NCBI GenBank assembly: GCA_964237235.1
Contig: CAXSGY010000012.1
Span: 1 to 64,000 of the forward strand
Direction: 5' to 3'
Length of the DNA stretch: 64,000 bases
Source: GCA-002050365 sp964237235
GTDB taxonomy: Bacteria; Acidobacteriota; Blastocatellia; Pyrinomonadales; Pyrinomonadaceae
Shown here: positions 26,243 to 35,054 of the stretch, piece by piece
Position numbering within the stretch: the stretch's first letter is position 1
Layout: the number at the start of each line of letters is the position of its first letter
Notes under the pieces: generated by a model
What the model was told of the DNA's origin: nothing
The model's input: only the letters and a program-made list of their open reading frames with translations
Databases searched by the model: none
Made by a program: the position numbers and the translations under genes

Positions 26243-27856
26243 CTATTTTTTCCCGAGACTGTCGAGCAACGCTTTGGCTTCGCTGTTGTTCGGCGCAATC
26301 GCTAAAAGCCGGTTTAATTCGCCTTCGGCGCGTTTGCGAAGACCGACCTGGATGAAAAATTCCGCCAGCATAATGCGATAATCGGCGTTCTCGCCGTCGA
26401 GTTTGACGGCGGTTTGCAGCTCGGCTTCGGCTTTATGCCGCTGTTTGTTGTCCGCCGCGAGAGCCTTGCCGTAATAGGCGTGATAACGCGCGTTGCCTTT
26501 GTCGAAATAAACGGCGCGGGCGAGAAACGCTTCGGCGGCGGACGGATTTTCCTCCATCAAATAATCGAAACCCTGCTCGAAATTGAGCGCGGCTTGTTCG
26601 ATTTGCTGCTCTCGAAGCGAGTCTTCGTTCGACTTTTTATTCGCCGCCGTCGCCATTGCCGCCTGCTCTTTGCGTCCGGCTAATTCCTTGCGGATTTTAA
26701 AATCGTAAGTTTCGCGCGACGATTCGTGTTTAAGCGTTTCATAAGCGCGGGCAATTTCCGAAAAAGCGTGTTGAATGCGCTGAAGCAAAGCCGCGTCCGC
26801 CTGTTTATAAAACAAATCGGGGTGAAAACGCTTGGCGAGCGCGAAATAATTGCGCTTGATTTCCGTAACGGCGGATTCGGGCGGAAGGTCGAAAATTTCG
26901 TAAAAATCCGTCGCGTTCTCGATTCGTTCGAGATATTCTTCGAGCGAAATTTCCTTTTTGTCCGTTGCCGTTTCTTCCGTCGCTTCAGCATTTTGCGCCG
27001 CGCCCGTTTCTGCGATTGTTTTTTGATTTTCGGCAGCTGAAGTTTCCGTCTGTTTCGGCGGTTCGACAATCGGTTTGGCTTCTTCTTTTTTAACGCTCAA
27101 CTTGGCGGATAAAATCGCTTCGGTTTGTTTTTCGGAAAAAGCCGAATGCCTGTGCGGGCGGGCGACGAAGCCGCCGAGCCAGAGCGCGTAGAGAATCTGA
27201 ATGGTTTCGTCTGCGGGCAAACCGCTTAGACTTTCGATTTCTTCGACGGTCAGCGCGGCGTTTTCAAATCTCGAAAAAACAAACGATTCGCGCGGCGAAA
27301 GGTTGACGTTCGACGGCATTCGCGGCGCCGCCCGCAAACTTTCGGTCGGATTCTTAAAGCGGCGAACGGTTTCGGCGACGAGGGAATTTCTGGCGTATTC
27401 GATTAAAAAACGATGCGGATTCGTCTCGACGCGAATGCCGCTTTTGATGCGGACGAGCGGGCTGAACGTCCATTCGCCGTCGCGCCATTCGGCGGCGGTT
27501 TGCAAAATCTCGTCCATCGAACGCGAAAAATGCCGGTCAATTTCCGCTTTTTCCAACAAATTTTCTTTGGACAGATTTTCTCTCAAAGCCAAATCGTTCG
27601 TGTAGTCGGGAATTGCTGCCAGCTGCTCTCCAGAAAATTTTTCGGCTTGCCGGAGCGTTTCGAAAAGACGGTGCTGGCGCGCGTTTGAAGCGACGAAAAC
27701 GATTTCGCCGTTCTGAAAATAAACGATAATTTTATGCGCTTCGCGCCCGAGCCGCAAAGAGCCGTTAAATTCCTTGTCGGCGATTTCGCAAAGCAGCTCG
27801 GCGAGCGGATTTGTTCGCAAACTGCCGCTGAATTCAAGATTGTTCGGCGATTCCAT
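26243..27856 (-). CDS. DUF4388 - J domain - TPR protein
   Basis: 537 aa. The N-terminal DUF4388 domain (about 1-110: LEFSGSLRTNPLAELL, then FQNGEIVFVAS) is known in myxobacterial and acidobacterial signalling proteins. A winged-helix-like region and a low-complexity Ala/Glu/Thr linker (about 250-310) follow. A J domain at about 317-389 has the HPD tripeptide in AKRFHPDLFYK. A C-terminal TPR array (about 420-537) completes it. The ATG at 27856 was chosen over a TTG six codons upstream. The HPD implies recruitment of a DnaK; DUF4388 suggests a signalling scaffold. It heads the set with HD-GYP and D12-like genes, pointing to a c-di-GMP-linked process. Confidence 0.85.
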   Translation of the reverse strand: MESPNNLEFSGSLRTNPLAELLCEIADKEFNGSLRLGREAHKIIVYFQNGEIVFVASNARQHRLFETLRQAEKFSGEQLAAIPDYTNDLALRENLSKENLLEKAEIDRHFSRSMDEILQTAAEWRDGEWTFSPLVRIKSGIRVETNPHRFLIEYARNSLVAETVRRFKNPTESLRAAPRMPSNVNLSPRESFVFSRFENAALTVEEIESLSGLPADETIQILYALWLGGFVARPHRHSAFSEKQTEAILSAKLSVKKEEAKPIVEPPKQTETSAAENQKTIAETGAAQNAEATEETATDKKEISLEEYLERIENATDFYEIFDLPPESAVTEIKRNYFALAKRFHPDLFYKQADAALLQRIQHAFSEIARAYETLKHESSRETYDFKIRKELAGRKEQAAMATAANKKSNEDSLREQQIEQAALNFEQGFDYLMEENPSAAEAFLARAVYFDKGNARYHAYYGKALAADNKQRHKAEAELQTAVKLDGENADYRIMLAEFFIQVGLRKRAEGELNRLLAIAPNNSEAKALLDSLGKK

Positions 27857-28062
27857 CGGAAAATTTAAGGGCAAGTAAAATTGAAATGCATTGAGCGCGA
27901 AAGTCCTTACGCCTTTTTATGATAACAAATTCGTCTTTGAAAGGTTAAGCAAAAAGTACAGGGTTACGGCTTCAGCCGTGGAAACCGCGTTCTTCACTCG
28001 ACGCAACGATTCAGCTTGCAGCGTAAATTCGCGCCTGAAAACGTAAATCCGAACATTATTTT

Positions 28063-28305
28063 TTATATTTTTTCGTTGTTCCAAAAACTTTCGCGACGCG
28101 CCCGAATCGGATTATTTTTGGCGCGTTCGATTTGTTTGCGGCGCAATTTTAATTCTTCGTCTTTTTGCCGCCGCCGTTCGTCGCCGCTGGCGGGCGGCTT
28201 GCCGCGTTCGCCCCAGTAAAATTTTATCGTCACCGAAGCCAGCGCGAGCGTTCCGAGCAAAGTCAAAAGAAGAACCACGACAATCATCCAGACGAAACTC
28301 GACAT
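28063..28305 (-). CDS. Small single-TM hypothetical protein
   Basis: 80 aa: one transmembrane helix (about 5-27) followed by a strongly charged Lys/Arg/Glu tail that may form a helix on the inner face. No family known. A TATAAT-like box lies seven bases upstream of the ATG on the minus strand, so the message may be leaderless. It is divergent from the YaeQ-like gene. Confidence 0.55.
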   Translation of the reverse strand: MSSFVWMIVVVLLLTLLGTLALASVTIKFYWGERGKPPASGDERRRQKDEELKLRRKQIERAKNNPIRARRESFWNNEKI

Positions 28306-28371
28306 CAGAAAATTATAACAATTTCGGCGTAAAATTTGTCATCGCGCCGCCGCCGGATTTACCATTAAAAA

Positions 28372-28830
28372 ATGCTTCACGATTTTCAGCTTGCCGGGCA
28401 AAGAATGCGTCTCTGGCAGCGCGCGGGCGAATCTTACGAACACGTTTTGATGAAGGCTCTCGGCTTTGCGATGTTCGTCGGCGAATATCCGAATCTGGAA
28501 ATCGAACAACGCGTCGGCTTGCGCTATAAACCGGATTTAATCGTTCAGACGGGGACGCGCGATTTTGAATTCTGGGGCGAATGCGGAGCGAATGCGCTTC
28601 GCAAAACCGTTTGGATTTTAAAGCACACGCGCACGAAAACGCTCGTTTTATTTAAAATCAGCGTCAACCACGCGCAGTTAATCGAACAACTGCGCAAGGA
28701 AATTCCGGCGAAATATCGCTCGAAAAATCGTCTGCGGCTGATAAATTTCGTTTCCGGCATCGTAAAATTGACAGAATCCAAACAAATTGCGAAAGTTTCT
28801 CAAGATTGGTTTACCGAATTTAAAATCTGA
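28372..28830 (+). CDS. YaeQ-like PD-(D/E)XK fold protein
   Basis: 152 aa. The segment ESYEHVLMKALGFAMF, then LRYKPDLIVQ and FEFWGECG, has the helix-strand-strand order of YaeQ proteins with Asp in PDL and Glu in GEC as possible metal ligands; ALRKTVWILKH continues the family pattern. YaeQ is a PD-(D/E)XK-fold family with no settled function. Family assignment is moderate because length and C-terminus differ from E. coli YaeQ. No ribosome site precedes the ATG at 28372; a start at the later ATG (MRLWQ) is possible. Confidence 0.6.
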   Translation: MLHDFQLAGQRMRLWQRAGESYEHVLMKALGFAMFVGEYPNLEIEQRVGLRYKPDLIVQTGTRDFEFWGECGANALRKTVWILKHTRTKTLVLFKISVNHAQLIEQLRKEIPAKYRSKNRLRLINFVSGIVKLTESKQIAKVSQDWFTEFKI

Positions 28831-28875
28831 GAGCTTACCCGGTAATTGAAAAAGAGAAATACCGCCTTTTTTCGG

Positions 28876-28965
28876 GAACGCGGATTTGACGGATTAAGCG
28901 GATTAAAACGAATCATATTTAGTTTTTGTCCGCTCGGATCCGCTCGATCTGCCAAATCCGCGTTC
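28876..28965. repeat. Imperfect inverted repeat with CGGATT words
   Basis: GAACGCGGATTTG... (from 28876) is mirrored by ...CAAATCCGCGTTC (to 28965). The outer 13 bases pair perfectly and the interior repeats CGGATT/GCGGATT words imperfectly. It lies between two plus-strand genes and contains no gene. Confidence 0.75.
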
Positions 28966-29015
28966 AAATTTCGGCGAATTTCGGATTTTCTAAAAGGCTC
29001 TTAAAAATCTAAAAA

Positions 29016-29759
29016 ATGGAAACTCCGACGATTCACATCCGCGAAGTCGAAACAATCGAAGAATTGCGGGGCTGCGTCGAATTGCAGCAAAAGGTTTTCG
29101 CCGTGCCGGATTTGGAAACCTCCCCGGTGCGTCATTTAATCGTTACGAAATACGCGGGCGGCTTTACGCTGGGAGCGTTTGACGGCGGGCGAATAATCGG
29201 CTTCGTTCTATCCGTGCCGATGTTCAAAGGCGCGGAACGCGCGTTTTATTCGCATATGACGGCGGTTGACCGGGCGTATCAAAATCACGGCATCGGCGCG
29301 CAATTAAAATGGGCGCAACGCGCAAGAGCGTTACAGGAAAACGTCGAATATGTGAAATGGACTTTTCAGCCGGCGCAGGCGCGCAACGCTTTTTTTAATC
29401 TCGAAAGATTAGGCGCGACGATTAAAACTTATCAGCCGAACTTTTACGGCACGGATTATCTTTCTTCACCGAAATCAGGCATTGACAGCGACCGCCTTTT
29501 CGCCGAATGGCAGCTCAATGCGCCGAAAGTCACCGCGCTCGCGGACGGCGAAATTTTCGTCGAAACCGAAGAGGTCGTGCGCCGCGTCGAAATTCCGAAC
29601 GACTGGAACAAATTAATCGCCGAAAACGCTGCCGCCGCGCGTGCCGAACAAAAACGAATCAAGGAAGAATTTCAACGTGCCTTCGCCGACAATTTGATTT
29701 GCAAGAGTTTTGAACGAAGCGAAACCAAACCGGCGTATTTGCTTTACGTAAATCAATAA
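29016..29759 (+). CDS. GNAT-family acetyltransferase-like protein
   Basis: 247 aa. A GNAT fold in the first 150 residues: FTLGAFDGGRIIGFVLSV (strands beta2-beta4) and AVDRAYQNHGIGAQLKWAQR, the acetyl-CoA pyrophosphate motif QxxGxG/A. The C-terminal 100 residues resemble the larger COG3375-type predicted acetyltransferases. Substrate unknown. Single gene between two repeats; the TAA at 29759 is followed directly by a REP-like palindrome. Confidence 0.8.
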   Translation: METPTIHIREVETIEELRGCVELQQKVFAVPDLETSPVRHLIVTKYAGGFTLGAFDGGRIIGFVLSVPMFKGAERAFYSHMTAVDRAYQNHGIGAQLKWAQRARALQENVEYVKWTFQPAQARNAFFNLERLGATIKTYQPNFYGTDYLSSPKSGIDSDRLFAEWQLNAPKVTALADGEIFVETEEVVRRVEIPNDWNKLIAENAAAARAEQKRIKEEFQRAFADNLICKSFERSETKPAYLLYVNQ

Positions 29760-29774
29760 AAATTTTTCGTCGAA

Positions 29775-29830
29775 AGGAGCGCGGACGGCTCGTCCGCCAA
29801 CGAGCGCGAGCAAAGTTGTTCGATTAGAAT
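29775..29830. repeat. REP-like element, copy 1
   Basis: GGAGCGCGGACGGCTCGTCC... contains the palindrome GCGGAC-GGCTC-GTCCGC (29781-29797), then an AACGAGCGCGAGC tail and GTTGTTCGATTA. The first 22 bases are identical at 42637-42658, and the GTTGTTCGATT tail recurs there in inverse orientation. The rest of the 29760-30013 gap shows no convincing gene. Confidence 0.75.
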
Positions 29831-29977
29831 TGCGCGTCTCGACGGCAACGGGCGTGTTCCGCGCCGAAACGCTTTCCTGGGAATTCTACACGAACGAAAA
29901 ATTATTTCAACGATTCGAGGGAAAAATCTTCGCGCAAAGCCGGCAACCGGTCGAAACGGCATCGGCGAATTTACGCG

Positions 29978-30006
29978 TTGATTTTCGGTTATACCGCAGT
30001 TATACT
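29978..30006 (+). promoter_or_regulatory. Putative leaderless promoter of mazEF-ligA
   Basis: TTGATT (29978-29983), a 17-bp spacer and TATACT (30001-30006). The ATG of the antitoxin begins at 30014, seven bases after the -10 box, where transcription would be expected to start. Confidence 0.55.
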
Positions 30007-30013
30007 TTTGATT

Positions 30014-30250
30014 ATGAAAACAGCCATTTCAGTTCCGAACGACGTGTTTGAACTAAGCGAAAAATTAGCGAAAAAGCTGAAGGTCTCGCGCAGTCAAGTT
30101 TTTGCGATGGGCGTGAAAAAATTGAGCGAAGAATACGATGAGGAAGACCTTATTGCCCGCATTAATGCGGTTTGCGATGGAGTTGACACTTCGCTCGACC
30201 CGGCAATCCGACGATATCAAAGCCGCGTCATCAAACGGGAAAAATGGTAA
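30014..30250 (+). CDS. mazE: MazE-type antitoxin
   Basis: 78 aa. KTAISVPNDVFELSEKLAKKLKVSRSQVFAMGVKKL is a ribbon-helix-helix DNA-binding segment of the MazE/PemI/ChpI type; the acidic C-terminal half would mask the toxin. The ATG at 30014 is preferred to an in-frame start at 29978, which would translate the promoter. It overlaps the toxin gene by 7 bp, as usual in type II modules, and would autoregulate the operon. Confidence 0.85.
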   Translation: MKTAISVPNDVFELSEKLAKKLKVSRSQVFAMGVKKLSEEYDEEDLIARINAVCDGVDTSLDPAIRRYQSRVIKREKW

Positions 30251-30588
30251 TCGAACGCGGACAAATCTGGTGGGCGGATTTAGGCGAACCGCGCGGTTCG
30301 AGTCCGGGTTTTGAACATCCGATTGTCATTATTCAATCGGATTTCTTCAATCGAACGCGAATAAATACATTTGTCGCCGCCACAATTACGACCAATCAAA
30401 GACTTGCAAAAATGCCGGGAAATCTTCTGCTGTCGCCGCGCGCCAGCGGTTTACAGGAAGAATCTGTAGTGAACGTAACGCAAATGTTTACAGTGGATCG
30501 AGAAGATTTGTTTGAATACGTCGGCATACTTTCCGAACGCAAAATGGAGCAGATCGAAAAAGGTTTGCGTCTTGTCCTTTCTTTATGA
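30244..30588 (+). CDS. mazF: MazF/PemK-type endoribonuclease toxin
   Basis: 114 aa, a full-length sequence-specific mRNA interferase. Opening RGQIWWADLGEPRGSSPGFEHPIVIIQSDFFN contains the conserved loop GSSPGFEHP, followed by TFVAATIT and the late SVVNVTQMFTVDR segment. All usual active-site elements (Arg in EPRGSSP, Thr near TTNQRL) appear intact. The gene ends in ATGA, with its stop overlapping the start of ligA, so toxin and ligase translation are coupled. Confidence 0.92.
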   Translation: MVIERGQIWWADLGEPRGSSPGFEHPIVIIQSDFFNRTRINTFVAATITTNQRLAKMPGNLLLSPRASGLQEESVVNVTQMFTVDREDLFEYVGILSERKMEQIEKGLRLVLSL

Positions 30589-32597
30589 ATCTTTTTGAAC
30601 ACGCCGAAAACGATTTGCAAATTGAAATCGAAAAGTTACGCGCTGAAATCAACCGGCATAACGAGCTTTATTATCAAAAGAGCCAGCCGGAAATCGCCGA
30701 CGCGGAATTTGATGCGCTGCTTGTAAAATTAAAAACGCTCGAAGACGAAAATCCGCAATTTATCACGCCCGACAGCCCGACGCAGAGAGTCGGCGGCAAG
30801 GCGGAAGGTTTTAAGCCGTTCGTTCACCGCGTGCCGTTGATGAGTCTTGATAATTCGTATGATTTGGCGGATTTGAAAGCGTTCGACGAACGCTGTCGAA
30901 AATTGGCGGACGGGCGCGAATTCGATTACGTCGCGGAATTGAAAATTGACGGTTTGAGCGTCGCGCTGCATTACGAAAACGGCGTTCTCGTCGCGGGCGC
31001 GACGCGCGGCGACGGCACCATCGGCGACGATGTTTTATCGAACGTTAAAATGATACGTTCCGTTCCGCTCAAATTAAACGGCGCGTTTCCCGAACGAGTC
31101 GAAGTGCGCGGCGAAGTTTTTTTATCGCGTTCGCGGTTTCAAAAAATTAACGCCGAGCTTGAAATGCAGGGCGAAAAAACTTTCGCCAATCCGCGCAACT
31201 GCGCTTCGGGAACGCTGCGTTTGCTCGATTCGAGCGTCGTCAAATCGCGCGGTCTGGACATTTTTCCGTATGATTTATTGGCGGGAGCGCAAAAGATGTT
31301 TCCGACGCATTGGGAAATTTTCGCGTGGCTCGAAGCGAAAAATTTTCACACGAATCCGAACCGCGCGCTGTGTGCAAATTTCGACGAACTCGCCGCGTTC
31401 GTCGCGCAAATGCAAACGGTCAGAGATTCGCTCGATTACGAAATTGACGGCGTGGTCGTCAAAGTAAATCAGACGAGATTACAGGAAGAATTCGGCGCGA
31501 CGACGAAAGCTCCGCGCTGGGCGATTGCCTACAAATATCCGGCGATGCAGGCGACGACGCGGCTCGAAGCGATTCATATACAGGTCGGGCGCACCGGCTC
31601 GCTCACGCCGGTCGCGTATCTGACACCGGTTTTGCTCGCCGGAACCGTCGTTTCACGCGCTTCGGTGCATAACGAAGACGAAATCAAACGCCTCGATTTG
31701 AAAATCGGCGATTGGGTTTTAATCGAAAAATCGGGCGAAATTATTCCGCAGATTTTGCAGGTCATCGAATCGAAACGCGACGGCACGGAAATCGAATACG
31801 AATTTCCGAAAACTTGCCCGGTCTGCGATTTTCCGGCGATTCGTCCGCCGGGCGAAGCCGTCACGCGCTGCTCAAACGAAGATTGTCCGGCGAAAATAAA
31901 GGCGCGAATTCTATATTTCGCGGCGCGAAAGGCAATGGACATCGAAGGCTTGGGCGATGTCCTGGTCGAAACGCTGGTTGATTCGGGCAGAGTCAAAACC
32001 GTCGCCGACCTTTACGATTTGACGATTGAAGAAATCGCCGCCCTCGAACGCAAAGCCGAAAAGTCGGCGACGAAATTGATCGAACAAATCGAAAATTCAA
32101 AAGAGCGCGGCTTGCAGAGACTGCTTTACGGTTTGGACATCAGACACGTCGGCGAACGCTACGCGAAAATTTTGGCGCGGCATTTCCGAACAATCGGAAA
32201 TCTCGCAAATGCGACCGTCGAAGAACTCGACGCGATTCACGAAATCGGTCTCGCCGTCGCCGTCTCGGTTCATAATTTTTTTCAGAATCCGCGCAATCAA
32301 GCGGTTGTCGAAAGATTAAAAATTGCGGGCGTGAAAATAGAAACGGGCGGCGACGCGATGATTGCGAACGAAAATTTCACGGGCAAAACTTTTGTTCTAA
32401 CCGGCAAGCTCGAACAATTTACACGCGACGACGCGGCGAAATTAATCGAAGAACGCGGCGGGCGCGTTTCGTCAACGGTCAGCAAAAAAACCGATTTTGT
32501 CGTCGCCGGTGCGGACGCGGGATCAAAATTGACGAAAGCCGAAAGTTTGGGCGTAGAGGTTTTGAGCGAAGACGCATTTAAGGAAATAATCGGCTAG
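30585..32597 (+). CDS. ligA: NAD-dependent DNA ligase LigA
   Basis: Seals nicks in replication and repair using NAD; normally essential. 670 aa, standard. Domain Ia (NELYYQ...DAEFDALL), adenylation domain with the AMP-accepting lysine Lys120 (AELKIDGLS), OB fold (LTPVAYLTPV), a Cys4 zinc finger (CPVCDFP...CSNEDCPAK), helix-hairpin-helix repeats and a C-terminal BRCT domain (about 595-670). The ATG overlaps the mazF stop by 4 bp. The next gene begins 3 bp after the stop, so ligA sits inside a five-gene transcript. Confidence 0.97.
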   Translation: MNLFEHAENDLQIEIEKLRAEINRHNELYYQKSQPEIADAEFDALLVKLKTLEDENPQFITPDSPTQRVGGKAEGFKPFVHRVPLMSLDNSYDLADLKAFDERCRKLADGREFDYVAELKIDGLSVALHYENGVLVAGATRGDGTIGDDVLSNVKMIRSVPLKLNGAFPERVEVRGEVFLSRSRFQKINAELEMQGEKTFANPRNCASGTLRLLDSSVVKSRGLDIFPYDLLAGAQKMFPTHWEIFAWLEAKNFHTNPNRALCANFDELAAFVAQMQTVRDSLDYEIDGVVVKVNQTRLQEEFGATTKAPRWAIAYKYPAMQATTRLEAIHIQVGRTGSLTPVAYLTPVLLAGTVVSRASVHNEDEIKRLDLKIGDWVLIEKSGEIIPQILQVIESKRDGTEIEYEFPKTCPVCDFPAIRPPGEAVTRCSNEDCPAKIKARILYFAARKAMDIEGLGDVLVETLVDSGRVKTVADLYDLTIEEIAALERKAEKSATKLIEQIENSKERGLQRLLYGLDIRHVGERYAKILARHFRTIGNLANATVEELDAIHEIGLAVAVSVHNFFQNPRNQAVVERLKIAGVKIETGGDAMIANENFTGKTFVLTGKLEQFTRDDAAKLIEERGGRVSSTVSKKTDFVVAGADAGSKLTKAESLGVEVLSEDAFKEIIG

Positions 32598-32600
32598 AAA

Positions 32601-33176
32601 ATGTCTGTCATTGAAGGAAAATCAATGCTCGAAGTTTTGCGCGATTTCGTTCAAAAAGCGAAACGCGCTGAATTTTCCTATATGATTACGGGTTCGTTCG
32701 CGATGAGTGCCTACGGCGAAATCCGTTTTACGCGCGATATTGATATTGTCGTCGAACTCGAACCCCGAAACATCGAGCGATTTTTTGAAATTTTCGCCGA
32801 AGATTATTACGTCAGCAAAAATGCCGTCAGCCGCGCCGTCGAAAACGGTTCGATGTTCAATCTGATTCATCTGCAAAAAGCCGTCAAAATTGATTGTATC
32901 ATTCTCAAAGATGACGAATTTGAAAAACTGAAATTTGAACGACGGCGCGAAACGCATATCGGCGAATGCAAATTTTGGACGATTACGAAAGAAGATTTGA
33001 TAATTTCCAAGTTGAATTGGGCGAAAAATTCGCTGTCGGAAATGCAAATCAAGGATATTGCAAACCTTTCGGCAAACGATTACGAGGTCGAATATGTAAA
33101 AAACTGGATCGAATGCCTCAAACTCGAAAACGTCTGGCGCGAAGTTTCAAAATGGAAGACACAACACCTGAAATAA
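32601..33176 (+). CDS. Nucleotidyltransferase-fold protein (AbiEii/MNT-like)
   Basis: 191 aa. The nucleotidyltransferase signature is visible: ITGSFAMSAYG followed by TRDIDIVVEL (Gly-Ser and Asp-x-Asp metal ligands) and a third acidic strand VKIDCII. This minimal fold is common in toxin-antitoxin and abortive-infection pairs. The 3' end overlaps the next small gene by 25 bp in another frame, an arrangement typical of paired modules. It lies 3 bp after ligA. The adenylyl or nucleotidyl target is unknown. Confidence 0.8.
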   Translation: MSVIEGKSMLEVLRDFVQKAKRAEFSYMITGSFAMSAYGEIRFTRDIDIVVELEPRNIERFFEIFAEDYYVSKNAVSRAVENGSMFNLIHLQKAVKIDCIILKDDEFEKLKFERRRETHIGECKFWTITKEDLIISKLNWAKNSLSEMQIKDIANLSANDYEVEYVKNWIECLKLENVWREVSKWKTQHLK

Positions 33177-33358
33177 AACAAAAATTCTACGAAATTTTGA
33201 TGTCGCGCACGGAAGAGGAAAGATTCGTGATGTGCGCCGAAATGTTTGAATCGGCAAAGGAAATTATCATTTCGCAGCTTCCGCCGGAATTGTCCGAAAA
33301 CAGGCGCAATCAACTGATTTGCGAAAAATTATACGGCGAAAATTTTCGTGATTTGTAA
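33152..33358 (+). CDS. Small helical partner protein, 68 aa
   Basis: 68 aa, all-helical, opening EIKQKFYEILMSRTEEERFVMCAEMFESAKEII. Short proteins of this type (bacterial 'SPEQR...R...ELYEFAR' style) often accompany nucleotidyltransferase genes, from memory of such pairs rather than a named family. The ATG at 33152 lies within the 3' end of the upstream gene; an in-frame start at 32966 would lie deep in it and is unlikely. Last gene of the mazE-mazF-ligA transcript; its stop is 5 bp from the convergent murJ stop. Confidence 0.65.
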   Translation: MEDTTPEIKQKFYEILMSRTEEERFVMCAEMFESAKEIIISQLPPELSENRRNQLICEKLYGENFRDL

Positions 33359-33362
33359 TTGA

Positions 33363-35054
33363 TTATTTCATTCCCGGAATTTTTCGCATAACTTTGCTGA
33401 CGATTGCTTTTGCTTCTTTGACCTGCAATAAAGTCGCCGTCAAAAAATAAGTCGCGCCGTAGGGAACGGTCACGAGCAACGCGATAAAAATCGGGTGCAG
33501 AGATGCGCCGATTAACAGTTTGACCGCCCAGCCGATGCCTGCGCCGATGATCGCCGCCGTCCAGAGCTTGGCGGTGAAAATGACGGGAAGTCCGGTTTTG
33601 CCGATTTTGCGATTGAGCGAACGGCGGAGAAGCAAAAATTCGACCCAACCCGCGATGCCCGCCGTTAAGGTTAAGCCGACCGTTCCCCATTGAATTTCCA
33701 GTCCGAACATCGGCGGAATATAAAGCGCGCCGAACCAGCCTAAAATCGTCGTTAAACAGACGCGAATGACCGCGAATTTCAAAGGCGTGCGCGTGTCCTT
33801 CAAAGCGTAAAAAGTCGAAGAATAAAGCCTGCCGAGCGTCGAAGCCATTAAACCGACCGACGCGCCGGCGAGCGTTCCCCAAACCAGCAAAACATCGCGG
33901 TCGCCGAATTTTCCGGTTTTGTAAACCGAAGCCGCCAGCACGTCGCCGAACGCCAGAAACGCCATCGACGAAGGCACGATAAAAACCGCGATGCGTTTTA
34001 ATCCGGCATCGAGACGCTCGCGCAATTGCGAAGAAATTTCCTCGTTGCTGCCAATCGCGCTCGCCATCGCGGGCAGTTCCGCCGCCGAAATCGACATTCC
34101 GAACAGGCTGACCGGCAAAGTGTAAAGACTCTGCGAATACTGCAAAAGCGAAGTCGGACCGTCGCCCAAAAAACTCGCGATAATCGCGTCAACATACGCG
34201 CTGATCTGCACCACGCCGCGGCTGACGAAAACGGGAAAGAAATTTTTAATGACCGTGCGAACGTTTTCCGAAGCGAAATCGAAAACGGGTTTGATGTTTT
34301 TGATTAAAATATAAACCGTCGGAAGCTGTACCAAAAATTGCAGCGCGCTGCCGACGACCGAACCCCAAGCCGTGATTTCCGCCAGCTTGTTTTGCTCGAC
34401 GCTTTTGCCGAAAATAACCAGCGCGGCGATGATCGCGCAATTCCAGATAACCGGCGCGGTGTATGACAGAAAAAATTTGCGGTGACTGTTCAAAATGCCC
34501 AGACACCACGCCGAAAGCACGAGCAAGCCCGCGCCGGGAAACAATATTTTGACGAGCAAAATCGTCATTTCGCGCTTTTCGCCTTCAAATCCGGGCGCGA
34601 TAAAACCGATTAAATAAGGCGTTAGAAGCACGCCGAGCAAAACCAGAATCGAAGTGACGAGCGCGAGCAAAGTCAAAACCGCGTTCGCCACGCGGTTCGC
34701 CTGTTCGTCGTCGCCTTTGGCAATCAATCCGGCATAAACCGGAATCAAGGACGCTGACAATGCGCCTTCACCGAAGACGTTTTGCAGAAAATTCGGAATC
34801 CTGAACGCCGCGTTGAAAACGTCCGCCGCCGCCGAAGTCCCGAAATAATATGCGAAAATTCTTTGCCGCAAAACGCCGATCACGCGGCTGATTAAGATCC
34901 CCGCGCCGACCAGAAAAGCGTGTCTGGTCGTGCTTTCGTCGCGCTTCGGCGGCGAAGACGATAAACCGTCAATCTTTTGTTGAGTCTTTAATTCTTCCTT
35001 TGAAACTTCGAGAGGTTCTTCGGATTGTTCTTTTATTTGCTCGGTGCTGTTCAT
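33363..35054 (-). CDS. murJ: Lipid II flippase MurJ
   Basis: Flips lipid II across the inner membrane for peptidoglycan synthesis (MOP superfamily). 563 aa: a hydrophilic N-terminal tail of about 45 residues, then about 14 membrane helices. Diagnostic segments: GILISRVIGVLRQRIFAYYFG with charged Arg residues in TM1, FRIPNFLQNVFGEGALSASLIPVY and SRGVVQISAYVDAIIASFL. The N-terminal tail is longer than in E. coli. It is monocistronic and convergent with the ligA operon, with only 4 bp between stops. Confidence 0.95.
   Translation of the reverse strand: MNSTEQIKEQSEEPLEVSKEELKTQQKIDGLSSSPPKRDESTTRHAFLVGAGILISRVIGVLRQRIFAYYFGTSAAADVFNAAFRIPNFLQNVFGEGALSASLIPVYAGLIAKGDDEQANRVANAVLTLLALVTSILVLLGVLLTPYLIGFIAPGFEGEKREMTILLVKILFPGAGLLVLSAWCLGILNSHRKFFLSYTAPVIWNCAIIAALVIFGKSVEQNKLAEITAWGSVVGSALQFLVQLPTVYILIKNIKPVFDFASENVRTVIKNFFPVFVSRGVVQISAYVDAIIASFLGDGPTSLLQYSQSLYTLPVSLFGMSISAAELPAMASAIGSNEEISSQLRERLDAGLKRIAVFIVPSSMAFLAFGDVLAASVYKTGKFGDRDVLLVWGTLAGASVGLMASTLGRLYSSTFYALKDTRTPLKFAVIRVCLTTILGWFGALYIPPMFGLEIQWGTVGLTLTAGIAGWVEFLLLRRSLNRKIGKTGLPVIFTAKLWTAAIIGAGIGWAVKLLIGASLHPIFIALLVTVPYGATYFLTATLLQVKEAKAIVSKVMRKIPGMK

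Noticed and set aside
29830..30051. 73-codon plus-strand frame before mazE
   Set aside because: It overlaps the promoter and mazE in another frame, has no ribosome site and no recognisable content.
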